From positions 62,001 through 126,000 of the forward strand of contig NZ_LNSA01000005.1 in NCBI RefSeq assembly GCF_001468465.1: a DNA stretch of 64,000 nucleotides, read 5' to 3'. The stretch comes from Sphingopyxis sp. H115. Lineage in GTDB: Bacteria > Pseudomonadota > Alphaproteobacteria > Sphingomonadales > Sphingomonadaceae. A program made the translations under genes and the position numbers. Position 1 is the stretch's first letter. Every line of letters begins with the position of its first letter. The notes beneath the pieces were generated by a model. The model did no database searches and was not told the origin of the DNA. It saw nothing but the letters and a program-made list of their open reading frames with translations. Of this stretch, positions 27,329 through 36,243 are shown piece after piece.

Positions 27329-28579
27329 TCAACCCAACTCGCTCAGACCCATCGCTTCGAGCAGCGCGATGCGCGCCGCGCGAACGTCTGACGCCAGCGC
27401 CGCCGAAGCGATGTCGCCGGGCGCGATCGCCTCGGGCCAATGCTTTGCCACCACGGCGGCGATCCGGTCGAGTTTCGCCGCGTCGGCCATGAAGCGCGGA
27501 TCGACTGTCGCGGGGTCGGCAACGACGCGCAGCCGCAGGCAGGCAGGGCCGCCGCCATTCGCCATCGACTGGCGCACATCGACCGGCAGCAGGCGACGAA
27601 TCGGGCCGTTGCCTGCGATCATTCCCTCGAGCCAGTTCCAAACCGCGGGCGTGTCCCGCGCTTCGGTCGGGAGGACCAATCCCATGCCGTCGCCGCCGGG
27701 CAGGGTGACGAGTTGGGCGTTGAAGAGATAGGATTTGATCGCGTCGGGCAGGCTGACGGCCGCCGCTGGCACTTCGACGATCTCGACCGGGGGAAAAGCC
27801 GCACGGATCGCGGCATGGGCGGCTTCACGGTCCTCGAATGCGGTTTCGTGAGTGAACAGCACATGTTCGTTCGCGACCGCGACGACGTCGTTATGGAAAG
27901 CCCCGCCCTGGATCGCGGTGTCCGACTGACGGATGAACAGCGTCCGCGCCGGGTCGAGCCGGTGCAGCCTCGCGATCGCTTTCGATGCGTCGAGATGCTG
28001 GCGTGCCGGGAAGCGGCCACCGCTTAACCCAAAGACGAAGATTTCGACGCCAGCTGTGTCGTGTCCGCTGCACAGCCGCATATGGTTCGCCGCCCCCTCG
28101 TCGCCAAAGGGTGCAGGGATCGGTGGGTGCACCGCAAAGGCGGAATGCGCAAAGGCGAGGCGAAGCTGCGCCAGCGTTCCCGGCCATTCGTGGCTTCGGT
28201 GCGGCATGGTTACCAGGTTGGCGACGGTCAGGTGGCATTTGCCGTCGGTGCTGTCGGGGGCGGGGGAGACGGTCGCCGCGTTCGCCGCCCACATCGACGA
28301 TGCCGACCAGGCCTGCGCGCGCAAATGACCCTCGGCGTCGTCCAACGTCGTGCCGAGCGTTTCGAGCCATTTCGCATCGGGCCGATCGAGCGGCATGAAA
28401 AAGCCTTGCGGTAGGCCAAGCGCGAGGTTGTGGCGCATCTTTTCGATGCCCTGCAGCGCCGCAGCGCGCGGCTGCGACACGTCGCCGGCATGGCTCGCCG
28501 ACGCGATATTGCCGCGGCTGAGCCCTGCATAATTGTGGCTGGGGCCAATGATTCCGTCGAAATTGATTTCGGTGAGCAT
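27329..28579 (-). CDS. astB: N-succinylarginine dihydrolase
   Basis: A 416-residue enzyme of the arginine succinyltransferase (AST) pathway, hydrolysing N2-succinylarginine to N2-succinylornithine, CO2 and two ammonia. The N-terminus EINFDGIIGPSHNYAGLSRG is diagnostic. The likely catalytic residues are Glu161 in GDEGAANH, His229 in GGAFHND and Cys347 in GGGPACLRL. It is last in a minus-strand group after the M20 peptidase and astA, with a 3 bp gap to astA. Confidence 0.95.
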   Translation of the reverse strand: MLTEINFDGIIGPSHNYAGLSRGNIASASHAGDVSQPRAAALQGIEKMRHNLALGLPQGFFMPLDRPDAKWLETLGTTLDDAEGHLRAQAWSASSMWAANAATVSPAPDSTDGKCHLTVANLVTMPHRSHEWPGTLAQLRLAFAHSAFAVHPPIPAPFGDEGAANHMRLCSGHDTAGVEIFVFGLSGGRFPARQHLDASKAIARLHRLDPARTLFIRQSDTAIQGGAFHNDVVAVANEHVLFTHETAFEDREAAHAAIRAAFPPVEIVEVPAAAVSLPDAIKSYLFNAQLVTLPGGDGMGLVLPTEARDTPAVWNWLEGMIAGNGPIRRLLPVDVRQSMANGGGPACLRLRVVADPATVDPRFMADAAKLDRIAAVVAKHWPEAIAPGDIASAALASDVRAARIALLEAMGLSELG

Positions 28580-28582
28580 GGC

Positions 28583-29584
28583 CTAGCGTCCGATCCAGCT
28601 GATCGCATCGCCCTTGCCGACGCCAAGGATGCGGGCGGCGTCGGCATCGATCGTCCCGTCAGCGCCGATCTTGCCGAAACAGCAGCGGAAATCGGCGAGC
28701 CGCCCGGTCGCGATCAAGGCGTCCTCGCCACCCTCGCCCACGCCCGTCACCTCGACATGTTTCGCATCGCGGATGCTCGCGACCTGGTCGGTGCGCGCGG
28801 TCATCGTCGGGCCGCCGTCGAAGATGTCGACGTAATTTTCGAACGCAAAGCCTTCGTTTTCCAGCATCCGCATCGCGGCGCGGCCGGTCGGGTGGGGGAC
28901 GCCGATCACACTGCGCGCATGTTCGCCGAGCATCGCGATATAGACGGGATGCTTCGGCATCAGGTCGGCGATGAACTGGTTGCCGTGGACCGCATTGAAC
29001 TGATCGGCTTCCTGGAAATTCATCCCGAAGAATTTGCCGGCGACCCCGTCCCAGAAGGGCGATCCGCCCGCCTCGTCGATCACCCCGCGCAGCTCGGCGA
29101 GGATGCGGTCGCCGAAACGTGCACGGTGGCGCGCGATGAACAAATAACGCGACCGCGCAAGCAACAGCCCGAGCCCGCCGGCGCGCGCCGCTGGGTGCAG
29201 GAACAGTCCGCCGACTTCGCTCGCGCCGTTGAGGTCGTTGCTGAGCATCAGCACCTGTGCGTGAAAGGTGCGGCCGAGCTGCTCGCTATGCTTGCTGTCG
29301 GTGCCGATACGGTATGAGTAGAAGGGCCAGCGCTGGCCGACCTGCCCAAAAATCTGACAGGTGCCGCGTACTTCGCCGCTGTCGAGATCCTCGAGCACCA
29401 TCAGGTACAGCTCGTCGGCGGGATATTCCTTTTCCGAAGCGAAGCTAGCTTCGGCGCGTTCGAGCTTGGCGCGCAGCGCCTTTTTGTCGGGGGGCAGGTT
29501 AGTGAAGCCGCCACCGGTCAGCTTCGCCATTTCATAGATGCTCTGCAGGTCGCCCGGCTTGGCCGCCCGGATCACATAATTCAC
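28583..29584 (-). CDS. astA: Arginine N-succinyltransferase
   Basis: A 333-residue acyltransferase catalysing the first AST step, succinyl-CoA plus arginine to N2-succinylarginine. Diagnostic segments are VIRAAKPGDLQSIYEMAKLT at the N-terminus, the TNLPPDKKALRAKLE stretch, and SPFWDGVAGKFFGMNFQEAD. I choose the GTG at 29584: it forms a GTGA overlap with the upstream peptidase stop and gives the family N-terminus. The longer frame upstream lies inside the peptidase gene. Its product goes to AstB, encoded just downstream. Confidence 0.94.
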   Translation of the reverse strand: MNYVIRAAKPGDLQSIYEMAKLTGGGFTNLPPDKKALRAKLERAEASFASEKEYPADELYLMVLEDLDSGEVRGTCQIFGQVGQRWPFYSYRIGTDSKHSEQLGRTFHAQVLMLSNDLNGASEVGGLFLHPAARAGGLGLLLARSRYLFIARHRARFGDRILAELRGVIDEAGGSPFWDGVAGKFFGMNFQEADQFNAVHGNQFIADLMPKHPVYIAMLGEHARSVIGVPHPTGRAAMRMLENEGFAFENYVDIFDGGPTMTARTDQVASIRDAKHVEVTGVGEGGEDALIATGRLADFRCCFGKIGADGTIDADAARILGVGKGDAISWIGR

Positions 29585-30792
29585 ACAGTCCCCCGTTCCG
29601 CTATTCTTATCATGGTGAGTGTCGACAGCTGCGCGCGTTCGGCGAGGCTGTCGACGATCAGAAATTCGTCCGCAGAATGGATGGCGCCGCCGCGCGGACC
29701 CATCGTATCGACCACCGGGACGCCGCAGGCTGCGATATTGTTGCCGTCGCATACGCCGCCGGTGGCGTTCCAGTTGATCGGCGGGAGGCCGAGCGCGGCG
29801 CCACAATCGCGGACAAGCTCGAACAGCCGTGTCGCGGCGGCGTCGAGCGGCTTCGGCGGGCGGTTGAAATTGCCGTGGATATGGCAATGCACGTCATGTT
29901 CGCGCGAGATGGTGGCGACAGCAGTGCGCAGCGCCGCTTCGGCCTCGATCATCGCTTCGGGGGTCGCGGGGCGCATGTTCACACGCAGGATCGCGCTGTC
30001 GGGCACGACGTTGTTCGGTCCGCCGCCGTCGATCTTCGCCGGATTGACCTTCAGCGCCGGCGATTTGAGTGCGGCGAGCCGCAGCGCAAGGTCGGCGGCC
30101 GCTAGCAAGGCGTTGCGTCCGTCGTCGGGATTGCGCCCCGCGTGCGCCGAGAGCCCGTGGACGATCACCGAGAAATTGCCGCTTCCCGGCCGTGCCCCAG
30201 CCAGCGTGCCGTCGGGCAGCGCGGGTTCATAGGTCAGCGCGGCGGTCTTGCCTTTCGCGAGTTCGGCGATCAGCCCGGCGGAGGCATGGCTGCCCGTTTC
30301 CTCGTCGCTGTTGATCATCACATCATAGCCGAGGCGCGAGGCGAGCGGCGAGGCCTCTAGCGCGGTCAGCGACGCGAGGATCACCGAAATGCCAGCCTTC
30401 ATGTCGGCAGTGCCTGGACCATTGAGGACGCCGGGTTCGAGCCATTTGAGCGTCTGGAACGGATGGTCGGCGGCAAACACCGTGTCCATATGCCCGGTCA
30501 GCAGCAGCTGTACGGGCGCTTCGGGCCGCACACGAAGGTGGAGATGGTCGCCGCGCTGCGTCGTCCTGATCTGTCCTGCGGCATCGACGCTCTCGACCGG
30601 ATCGGGGGTCACGAGCCGTATGTCGCCGGGCAGTGCGGCGAAGGCATCGGCGAGCTGGCCTGCGACGGTCCTGAGCCCTGCAAGATTGCCGGTGCCGCTG
30701 TTGACCGCCGCCCATTGCTCGACCTGGCGCAGCATTGGCGCGTCGGCGGCGCGCTCGAGCGCGGGCGTTTCGGCGGTCGTGATGGATGTCAT
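29581..30792 (-). CDS. M20 family metallopeptidase, carboxypeptidase-G2-like, in the ast operon
   Basis: A 403-residue M20 peptidase with the di-zinc site and catalytic residues in place: His101 and Asp103 in TGHMDTVF, Asp130 in GPGTADMKAG, Glu164/Glu165 in NSDEETGS, and the late His in GGAIHSADE. The overall pattern is closest to glutamate carboxypeptidase (CPG2), which cleaves N-acylated glutamate. It overlaps astA by 4 bp (GTGA), so it is coupled to arginine succinylation. I infer that it removes succinate from N-succinylglutamate, the job of AstE elsewhere. AstC, AstD and a true AstE are not in the window. Confidence 0.82.
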   Translation of the reverse strand: MTSITTAETPALERAADAPMLRQVEQWAAVNSGTGNLAGLRTVAGQLADAFAALPGDIRLVTPDPVESVDAAGQIRTTQRGDHLHLRVRPEAPVQLLLTGHMDTVFAADHPFQTLKWLEPGVLNGPGTADMKAGISVILASLTALEASPLASRLGYDVMINSDEETGSHASAGLIAELAKGKTAALTYEPALPDGTLAGARPGSGNFSVIVHGLSAHAGRNPDDGRNALLAAADLALRLAALKSPALKVNPAKIDGGGPNNVVPDSAILRVNMRPATPEAMIEAEAALRTAVATISREHDVHCHIHGNFNRPPKPLDAAATRLFELVRDCGAALGLPPINWNATGGVCDGNNIAACGVPVVDTMGPRGGAIHSADEFLIVDSLAERAQLSTLTMIRIAERGTV

Positions 30793-30840
30793 GCACCGGC
30801 TATAGACGCGGCGGCCGCCCTTTTGCCACCCCCGACGATG

Positions 30841-32094
30841 CTACGGCGTCTTCGCGACCGGGCCCGCTGGTTTGAGGAGCGGCGTATAACCTTGAAGCTG
30901 CAAGGCTTTGCGCGGCGATAGTGTCGCGGCGAGTGTGTCGAGCGTTCGCTGCGCCCGCGCATCCTTGCCTTGCGCAAACAATGTCCGCGCCAGTTCGACC
31001 CGGGCGCGTTCATGCACGTCGAGATTGCCGAAAGGATCGAAAAAGGAATCGATCCGGGCCCGATCCTTGACTCCGTTCCAGCTGAAGGGTTTTGCGCTTC
31101 GCGCGTCGTCGGCGATTGCCTGATAGGCGCGAGCCGCATCCGCGAGCCCCATCCTGCCCGTCAGGACGCCGTAGCGCGTCCGAAACAGCTGCGCTTCGGG
31201 CGAGGCATCGGCGCCGGTGAATTCGGCGAGTATGCGATCGATCCAGCCCCAGTTCACGACGCCGGTGGCTGCCTGCATCCCCAGCAGGTTGAACGACAGG
31301 ATTGCCGCGCGATGCTCGGCGGTCGTGGCGGCTTGGACCGCGGCGGCGTCGGGGCTGCCCAGACGCGCTGCGGGCACCAACTCGATCGCCGGATCATTTT
31401 CCAGAATCGCTTCGATGTCGCCCTTGTGGAAATAGCCGACGACGACGACCATCGTCTCGCCTTTATGTTTGTGCGCGATCGCCCGGATGCGCTGCGCTTG
31501 CATGAACGTGCGATAGAGATAGAGCCGGCGCGGAAGGTCGCGATCGGCGCGCGGTGCGGGGTCTGCCGCCCATTTCAGCGGCGGCGCGAGCGTCGCGGGA
31601 TCGTCTGCGGCGAAAAAATTCCAGTCGAGGATCTTGCGGTCGGGAAAGGCCAGAAAGCCCTGAAAACCCTGTGGCTTGCGGATTTCGGGCGGCGCGTCGA
31701 GGTCGACCCCGAAGCCGAGTAACTGGTCGTCCAGCGGCGGCATCCAGTCGATCGGGCAAATCTCGGCGGGGTTGCTGGCCGCCCAGGGCAGGATGATTCC
31801 CTGCACCTCATAGGTGAATTCGTAATAGTCCTGCCGTGATGCCTGTTCGGGCGGCCGCTCGATGCAGACGGCGGCTGGCCTTACGAGATCCAACCAGGCC
31901 GCGAGCATCCCAGGCTGGTCCTTTTCAGCGACGAGCTGCGCGGCATGATCGACGCCCAGGATCGCGATGCGCGCCCGATCTTGCGGGACCTGCGCGGGGG
32001 CAAGATGCGGAAGGCTTGCCAACAAAAGGGCCAGCCACGAAAGGGCGCGTCGCAGCACGGTCGATGTCCTTGTCGAAAGCAATGAAGAGTGCAT
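30841..32094 (-). CDS. Secreted protein, possible TraB/ChaN/EreA-like fold
   Basis: A 417-residue protein with a cleavable signal peptide (about 1-35, ending APAQ). The start of the mature domain, IAILGVDHAAQL, then AAVCIERP, and the later MVVVVGYFHKGDIEAIL are reminiscent of the TraB/ChaN/erythromycin-esterase-like superfamily, where a GxxH and a Glu lie near the ends of core strands. The C-terminal third looks alpha-helical with TPR-like spacing. The assignment is tentative and rests on local motifs only. It ends 48 bp before the M20 gene start and may be transcribed with it. Confidence 0.6.
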   Translation of the reverse strand: MHSSLLSTRTSTVLRRALSWLALLLASLPHLAPAQVPQDRARIAILGVDHAAQLVAEKDQPGMLAAWLDLVRPAAVCIERPPEQASRQDYYEFTYEVQGIILPWAASNPAEICPIDWMPPLDDQLLGFGVDLDAPPEIRKPQGFQGFLAFPDRKILDWNFFAADDPATLAPPLKWAADPAPRADRDLPRRLYLYRTFMQAQRIRAIAHKHKGETMVVVVGYFHKGDIEAILENDPAIELVPAARLGSPDAAAVQAATTAEHRAAILSFNLLGMQAATGVVNWGWIDRILAEFTGADASPEAQLFRTRYGVLTGRMGLADAARAYQAIADDARSAKPFSWNGVKDRARIDSFFDPFGNLDVHERARVELARTLFAQGKDARAQRTLDTLAATLSPRKALQLQGYTPLLKPAGPVAKTP

Positions 32095-32197
32095 AGCATG
32101 GCCGCCGTCCGGGGCAACGCCTGCAGGAAAATCCCGCGTCGTCGATACGGTAAATCACTGTTCCGCGTGCGGGAATCAGGTAAGGACGCGCGAAAAT

Positions 32198-32236
32198 TGT
32201 CCCGAATCGCAAAACATTAACCAAAAGTTCGGGACA
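32198..32236. promoter_or_regulatory. Inverted repeat upstream of the diguanylate cyclase gene
   Basis: A perfect 9-bp inverted repeat, TGTCCCGAA and TTCGGGACA, is separated by 21 AT-rich bases and ends 23 bp before the ATG at 32260. It could be an operator with two half-sites two helical turns apart, or an RNA hairpin. No T-run follows. Confidence 0.5.
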
Positions 32237-32259
32237 TAATCGTTACGCTTCTCTCACCG

Positions 32260-33450
32260 ATGACGAGTGGGTCGATGACTGCAGCCTTCGTGCTTGGCAT
32301 TAACATGTCTGTGGCCGGCGTTTTTGCCGTCGCCTTTGCCGTGGTCGCCGCAACCAACCGTACGGCCCGCGGCGCGTGGTGGCTTGCTCTCGGTTACGGC
32401 ATGGGGATCATCTATGTCGGCCTGGAATTCATATTGACATGGCAGGACGATCCGACGCCCGTCGGCATCGGCATCTTCCTGACATTTCTGCTCGCGCTCA
32501 GCTTTGCGCTGGTCGGCGTCGCACATTATTATCGCGCCCCGCCGCCCTGGCGGGCGATGGCGGCGATATGGGTGCTCACGATCCTCGCGGTGCCGGTGAT
32601 TTTCAGCCTGACTTACGGTTCGACCCTGCGGCTGAGTCTTTACCAGCTTCCCTATGTCGCGATGCAGGCCTTGCTGGGGTTTGTCATCTGGCGATCCCGG
32701 CGCCGGCAGCCGCTCGACCTGTTGCTTATCGCGTTGCAGGCGATTGCTGCGGCGATCTATGTCGCCAAGCCTTTCATCGCGGCGCTCGTCGGTACGGCGA
32801 GCGCCCCGCAGGGCTATATGGCGACGACTTATGCAGCGATTTCGCAAAGCGGAAGTGTCGTAACCCTGATGGCGATCGCGCTTGTCCTGTTGCTGGTGAT
32901 GATGCGCGATTCGACCGCCGAAATGATCGCGCATTCGGAAACCGACGCGCTTTCGGGCGTGCTCAACCGGCGCGGTTTCGAACATCATGCCGAACAGGCG
33001 CTGCTCCACGGCGGCGATGCTGCCGTGCTGGTCGCTGCGGATCTCGATCATTTCAAGGCGATCAACGACAACTTCGGCCACGCGGCGGGTGACGGGGTGA
33101 TCGCCCATTTCGCGGCGATGCTGGTCGAAGCCGCGCCACCGGGCGCGATCGTGGGGCGTATCGGCGGCGAAGAATTCGCCGTCCTCATCCCCGGCGGCTT
33201 GTTGTCGGAAGGGCGCGCCTATGCCGAAACCGTGCGGGCTGCCTTTGCTGCGGCGCAACTCCCGGTACTCGGAATCGACCGCGGCTTCACCGCGTCGTTC
33301 GGCATTGCCCAGCGCGGCGTGGACGATTCACTGTTTGAACTGTCGCGCCGGGCCGACGCCGCCCTATATCGCGCCAAATCCGGCGGCCGAAACTGCGTGC
33401 GCGTCGCGCTTGGCGAGCTCGCTTCGGCGCCCGCCGTCGGTGCTGCCTGA
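32260..33450 (+). CDS. Membrane diguanylate cyclase (GGDEF domain)
   Basis: A 396-residue protein that makes cyclic di-GMP from two GTP. About the first 210 residues form six or seven membrane helices, a sensor region that I cannot assign to a named family. The GGDEF domain starts near SETDALSGVLNRRGF, and its active site GGEEF is at 302-306. The residues that would form the inhibitory RxxD site ahead of it read PPGAIV, so product inhibition through an I-site is not expected. The start may be 32260 or a downstream ATG (32275). Confidence 0.88.
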   Translation: MTSGSMTAAFVLGINMSVAGVFAVAFAVVAATNRTARGAWWLALGYGMGIIYVGLEFILTWQDDPTPVGIGIFLTFLLALSFALVGVAHYYRAPPPWRAMAAIWVLTILAVPVIFSLTYGSTLRLSLYQLPYVAMQALLGFVIWRSRRRQPLDLLLIALQAIAAAIYVAKPFIAALVGTASAPQGYMATTYAAISQSGSVVTLMAIALVLLLVMMRDSTAEMIAHSETDALSGVLNRRGFEHHAEQALLHGGDAAVLVAADLDHFKAINDNFGHAAGDGVIAHFAAMLVEAAPPGAIVGRIGGEEFAVLIPGGLLSEGRAYAETVRAAFAAAQLPVLGIDRGFTASFGIAQRGVDDSLFELSRRADAALYRAKSGGRNCVRVALGELASAPAVGAA

Positions 33451-33461
33451 TTTAGCCGCGG

Positions 33462-33761
33462 TCACACGGCGAGGAGCGGAGTATCTTCTTCGCGGGGGGC
33501 TGCGGGTTCAAAGCCGGGCAGCGGATCAAACGTCTCTTCGGTCAGTTCGATCGATGCAAGCCCGCCGAGCTTGAAGTGGCCCAGCCGCGGATCCTCATCC
33601 GACCGCCAATTCTTGTTCAGATTCAGCGCGCTGATAAACAGGTCGCCATGGCGTTCGAACAGCAGGTGCGGCGCCAGCGTCAGCACCTGGCCGTTATAAT
33701 GGGCGGTTACCCTCCGCTTGCGCGCGATGGCTTCCATCAGTTTCAATCGTGTGTCGTCCAT
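33462..33761 (-). CDS. Small WYL-like domain protein, function unknown
   Basis: A 99-residue protein. The pattern MEAIARKRRVTAHYNGQ, LAPHLLFERHGDLFISALN, then HFKLGGLASIELTEETFDP resembles the fold of WYL domains, which bind ligands or nucleic acids in regulators. There is no helix-turn-helix, so this would be a stand-alone domain. An open frame extends 47 codons further upstream, but the ATG at 33761 gives the first domain helix. The ribosome site is weak either way. It converges on the diguanylate cyclase gene with 11 bp between. Confidence 0.6.
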   Translation of the reverse strand: MDDTRLKLMEAIARKRRVTAHYNGQVLTLAPHLLFERHGDLFISALNLNKNWRSDEDPRLGHFKLGGLASIELTEETFDPLPGFEPAAPREEDTPLLAV

Positions 33762-33934
33762 GGTGTCCAGGATCGTTCTTGGGGAGTGGATTATTATGTT
33801 GTGCGTTGCAGCATATTGTATACCTCCACGATTGGAAAGGACCCATTGCCAATTAAAACCAATCGCGGCATAGCGCGGCGGCCCTTTCCTCCCCGGATCC
33901 ACTGGCGCAGCCGCGCCGACCAGAGGGTGTTTAG

Positions 33935-36028
33935 ATGACCGAATTTCTCGATCGCTCCGGCCTGTCCGTCGATTCGCGACTGGCCGATTTTATCGAGCAG
34001 CGCGCGCTGCCTGGCACGGGGCTCGAGGTTGCCAAATTCTGGAGCGACTTCGCGGACCTGCTCGGCAAATTTGCGCCCGAAAATGCTGCCTTGCTGGCGA
34101 AACGCGAGGATCTGCAGGCGCAGATCGACGCCTGGCACAAGGGCCGCGAGGGGCAGGCGCATGACCCCGCTGCCTATCAGGCCTTCCTTCGCGAAATCGG
34201 CTATCTCGTCCCCGAACCCGCGCCGTTTCAGGTCGGCACGCAAAATGTTGATCCCGAGATCGCAACGATGGCGGGACCGCAACTCGTCGTGCCGGCATTG
34301 AACGCGCGCTTTGCGCTCAATGCCGCCAATGCGCGCTGGGGCAGCCTCTACGATGCCTTTTACGGCACCGACGCGCTCGACGCGCCGCCGGCGAAGCCCG
34401 GTGGCTACGACACCGACCGCGGCGCGGCGGTGATCGCGCGCGCCAAGGCTTTCCTCGACGAAACGGTGCCGCTCGCGACGGGAAGCTGGGCCGATTGGCA
34501 GGGCGGGCAATTGACCCTCGCCGATCCGGCGCAATGGGTCGGAAGCAAGCCCGGCGGAATATTGCTCCGCCACAACGGCCTGCATATCGAATTGGTGATC
34601 GATTCTTCGAGTGCGATCGGCAAGGCCGATCCTGCGGGCATCGCCGATATCCTGCTTGAGGCCGCGTTGACGACGATCATCGACCTCGAGGATTCGGTTG
34701 CCGCCGTCGACGGCGAGGACAAGACGCTCGGCTACACCAACTGGCTCGGCCTGATGCGCGGCGACCTTGTCGAACGCTTCGCCAAGGGCGGGGCGACCGT
34801 CACCCGTGCGATGGAGACCGACCGCGAATGGACCTCGCCATCGGGCGACGCCTTCACGCTCCATGGCCGCAGCGTGATGTTCGTGCGCAACGTCGGCCAT
34901 CTGATGACGACGCCGATGATCCGGCTGCCGAACGGTGCCGAAGCACCCGAAGGCCTGTGCGACGCCGTCATCACCAGCCTGTGCTCGCTCCACGATCTCC
35001 AGGGACTCGGCACGCTCACCAACAGCCGTGCGGGCAGCATCTATATTGTGAAGCCCAAACAGCATGGGCCGGAAGAGTGCGGCTTTACGAACCGCCTGTT
35101 CGACGCGGTCGAGGATATGCTGGGCCTGTCGCGCCATACGATCAAGGTCGGCGTGATGGACGAGGAACGCCGTACCAGCGCGAACCTCGCCGCCTGCATC
35201 CACGCGGTGAAGGACCGCATCGTCTTCATCAACACCGGCTTCCTCGACCGCACCGGCGACGAAATCCACACCTCGATGCGCGCGGGACCGATGATCCCGA
35301 AGGGCGAAATGAAGGCATCGGACTGGATCGCGAGTTACGAGGATCGCAACGTCCGCATCGGGCTCGCCTGCGGCCTCAGCGGCAAGGCGCAGATCGGCAA
35401 GGGCATGTGGGCCATGCCCGACCTGATGAAAGCGATGCTCGACGCGAAGATCGGCCATCCGAAATCGGGCGCGAACACCGCGTGGGTGCCGTCGCCAACC
35501 GCCGCGACGCTGCATGCGCTCCACTATCATCAGGTCGACGTGTTCGCGCGACAAAAGGACATCGCGGGCGAGGCGGTGCCGTCGCTCGATCGCCTGCTCG
35601 CCATCCCCGTCGCCACCGGGCGCAACTGGAGCGAGGCGGAAATCACCCGCGAGCTCGACAATAATTGCCAGGGCATCCTTGGCTATGTCGTGCGCTGGAT
35701 CGATCAGGGCGTCGGCTGCTCGAAGGTGCCCGACATCGACGATGTCGGCTTGATGGAAGACCGCGCGACGCTGCGCATCAGCTCGCAGGCGCTCGCCAAC
35801 TGGCTGCTCCACGGCGTCTGCACCGAGGCGCAGATCGACGCCGCGCTGGCGCGCATGGCGGTGAAGGTCGATGCGCAGAACGCCGGTGATCCGCTCTACG
35901 AAAAGCTGGCGCCGGGCGGCATCGCTTATCGCGCGGCGCGGGCGCTGATCTTCGAAGGCGTTGCGCAACCGTCGGGTTATACCGAACCACTGCTGCACAA
36001 ATATCGGCAGATGAAGAAGGCGGCCTGA
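33935..36028 (+). CDS. glcB: Malate synthase G
   Basis: A 697-residue monomeric malate synthase condensing glyoxylate and acetyl-CoA to malate in the glyoxylate bypass or glycolate use. Length and sequence match the G form: [38 protein letters not shown], and [12 protein letters not shown]. It is not linked here to isocitrate lyase or glc genes. It is followed by a family C dyad repeat and is divergent from the small WYL-like gene. Confidence 0.96.
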   Translation: MTEFLDRSGLSVDSRLADFIEQRALPGTGLEVAKFWSDFADLLGKFAPENAALLAKREDLQAQIDAWHKGREGQAHDPAAYQAFLREIGYLVPEPAPFQVGTQNVDPEIATMAGPQLVVPALNARFALNAANARWGSLYDAFYGTDALDAPPAKPGGYDTDRGAAVIARAKAFLDETVPLATGSWADWQGGQLTLADPAQWVGSKPGGILLRHNGLHIELVIDSSSAIGKADPAGIADILLEAALTTIIDLEDSVAAVDGEDKTLGYTNWLGLMRGDLVERFAKGGATVTRAMETDREWTSPSGDAFTLHGRSVMFVRNVGHLMTTPMIRLPNGAEAPEGLCDAVITSLCSLHDLQGLGTLTNSRAGSIYIVKPKQHGPEECGFTNRLFDAVEDMLGLSRHTIKVGVMDEERRTSANLAACIHAVKDRIVFINTGFLDRTGDEIHTSMRAGPMIPKGEMKASDWIASYEDRNVRIGLACGLSGKAQIGKGMWAMPDLMKAMLDAKIGHPKSGANTAWVPSPTAATLHALHYHQVDVFARQKDIAGEAVPSLDRLLAIPVATGRNWSEAEITRELDNNCQGILGYVVRWIDQGVGCSKVPDIDDVGLMEDRATLRISSQALANWLLHGVCTEAQIDAALARMAVKVDAQNAGDPLYEKLAPGGIAYRAARALIFEGVAQPSGYTEPLLHKYRQMKKAA

Positions 36029-36064
36029 ACGGCGGCTTTCGACCGGAAGCGGACACTTGTTCTT

Positions 36065-36137
36065 CGTCATCCCGGACTTGATCCGGGATCCATCGCAGCG
36101 TCGAAGTCGTGGACCCCGGATCAAGTCCGGGGTGACG
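36065..36137. repeat. Dyad repeat, family C, copy 1
   Basis: A 73-bp inverted repeat. The left arm is CGTCATCCCGGACTTGATCC. The right arm is ACCCCGGATCAAGTCCGGGG followed by TGACG. Each arm also has internal dyad symmetry. It lies between malate synthase and the CDF gene and could act as a transcription end or mRNA stabiliser. Confidence 0.85.
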
Positions 36138-36243
36138 AGGCGGCGGAACGAACGGCCGCTTCCCACCCCTAAGCAGCCGTCCGGCAGTTCATCCCTCCGC
36201 CGCATCTTGTCGAATAAGCCGCGATGCGAAATAGATAGGGTGC

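Noticed and set aside
33794-36205. An 803-codon open frame opposite malate synthase G
   Set aside because: It is a shadow of glcB, Arg-rich and featureless.
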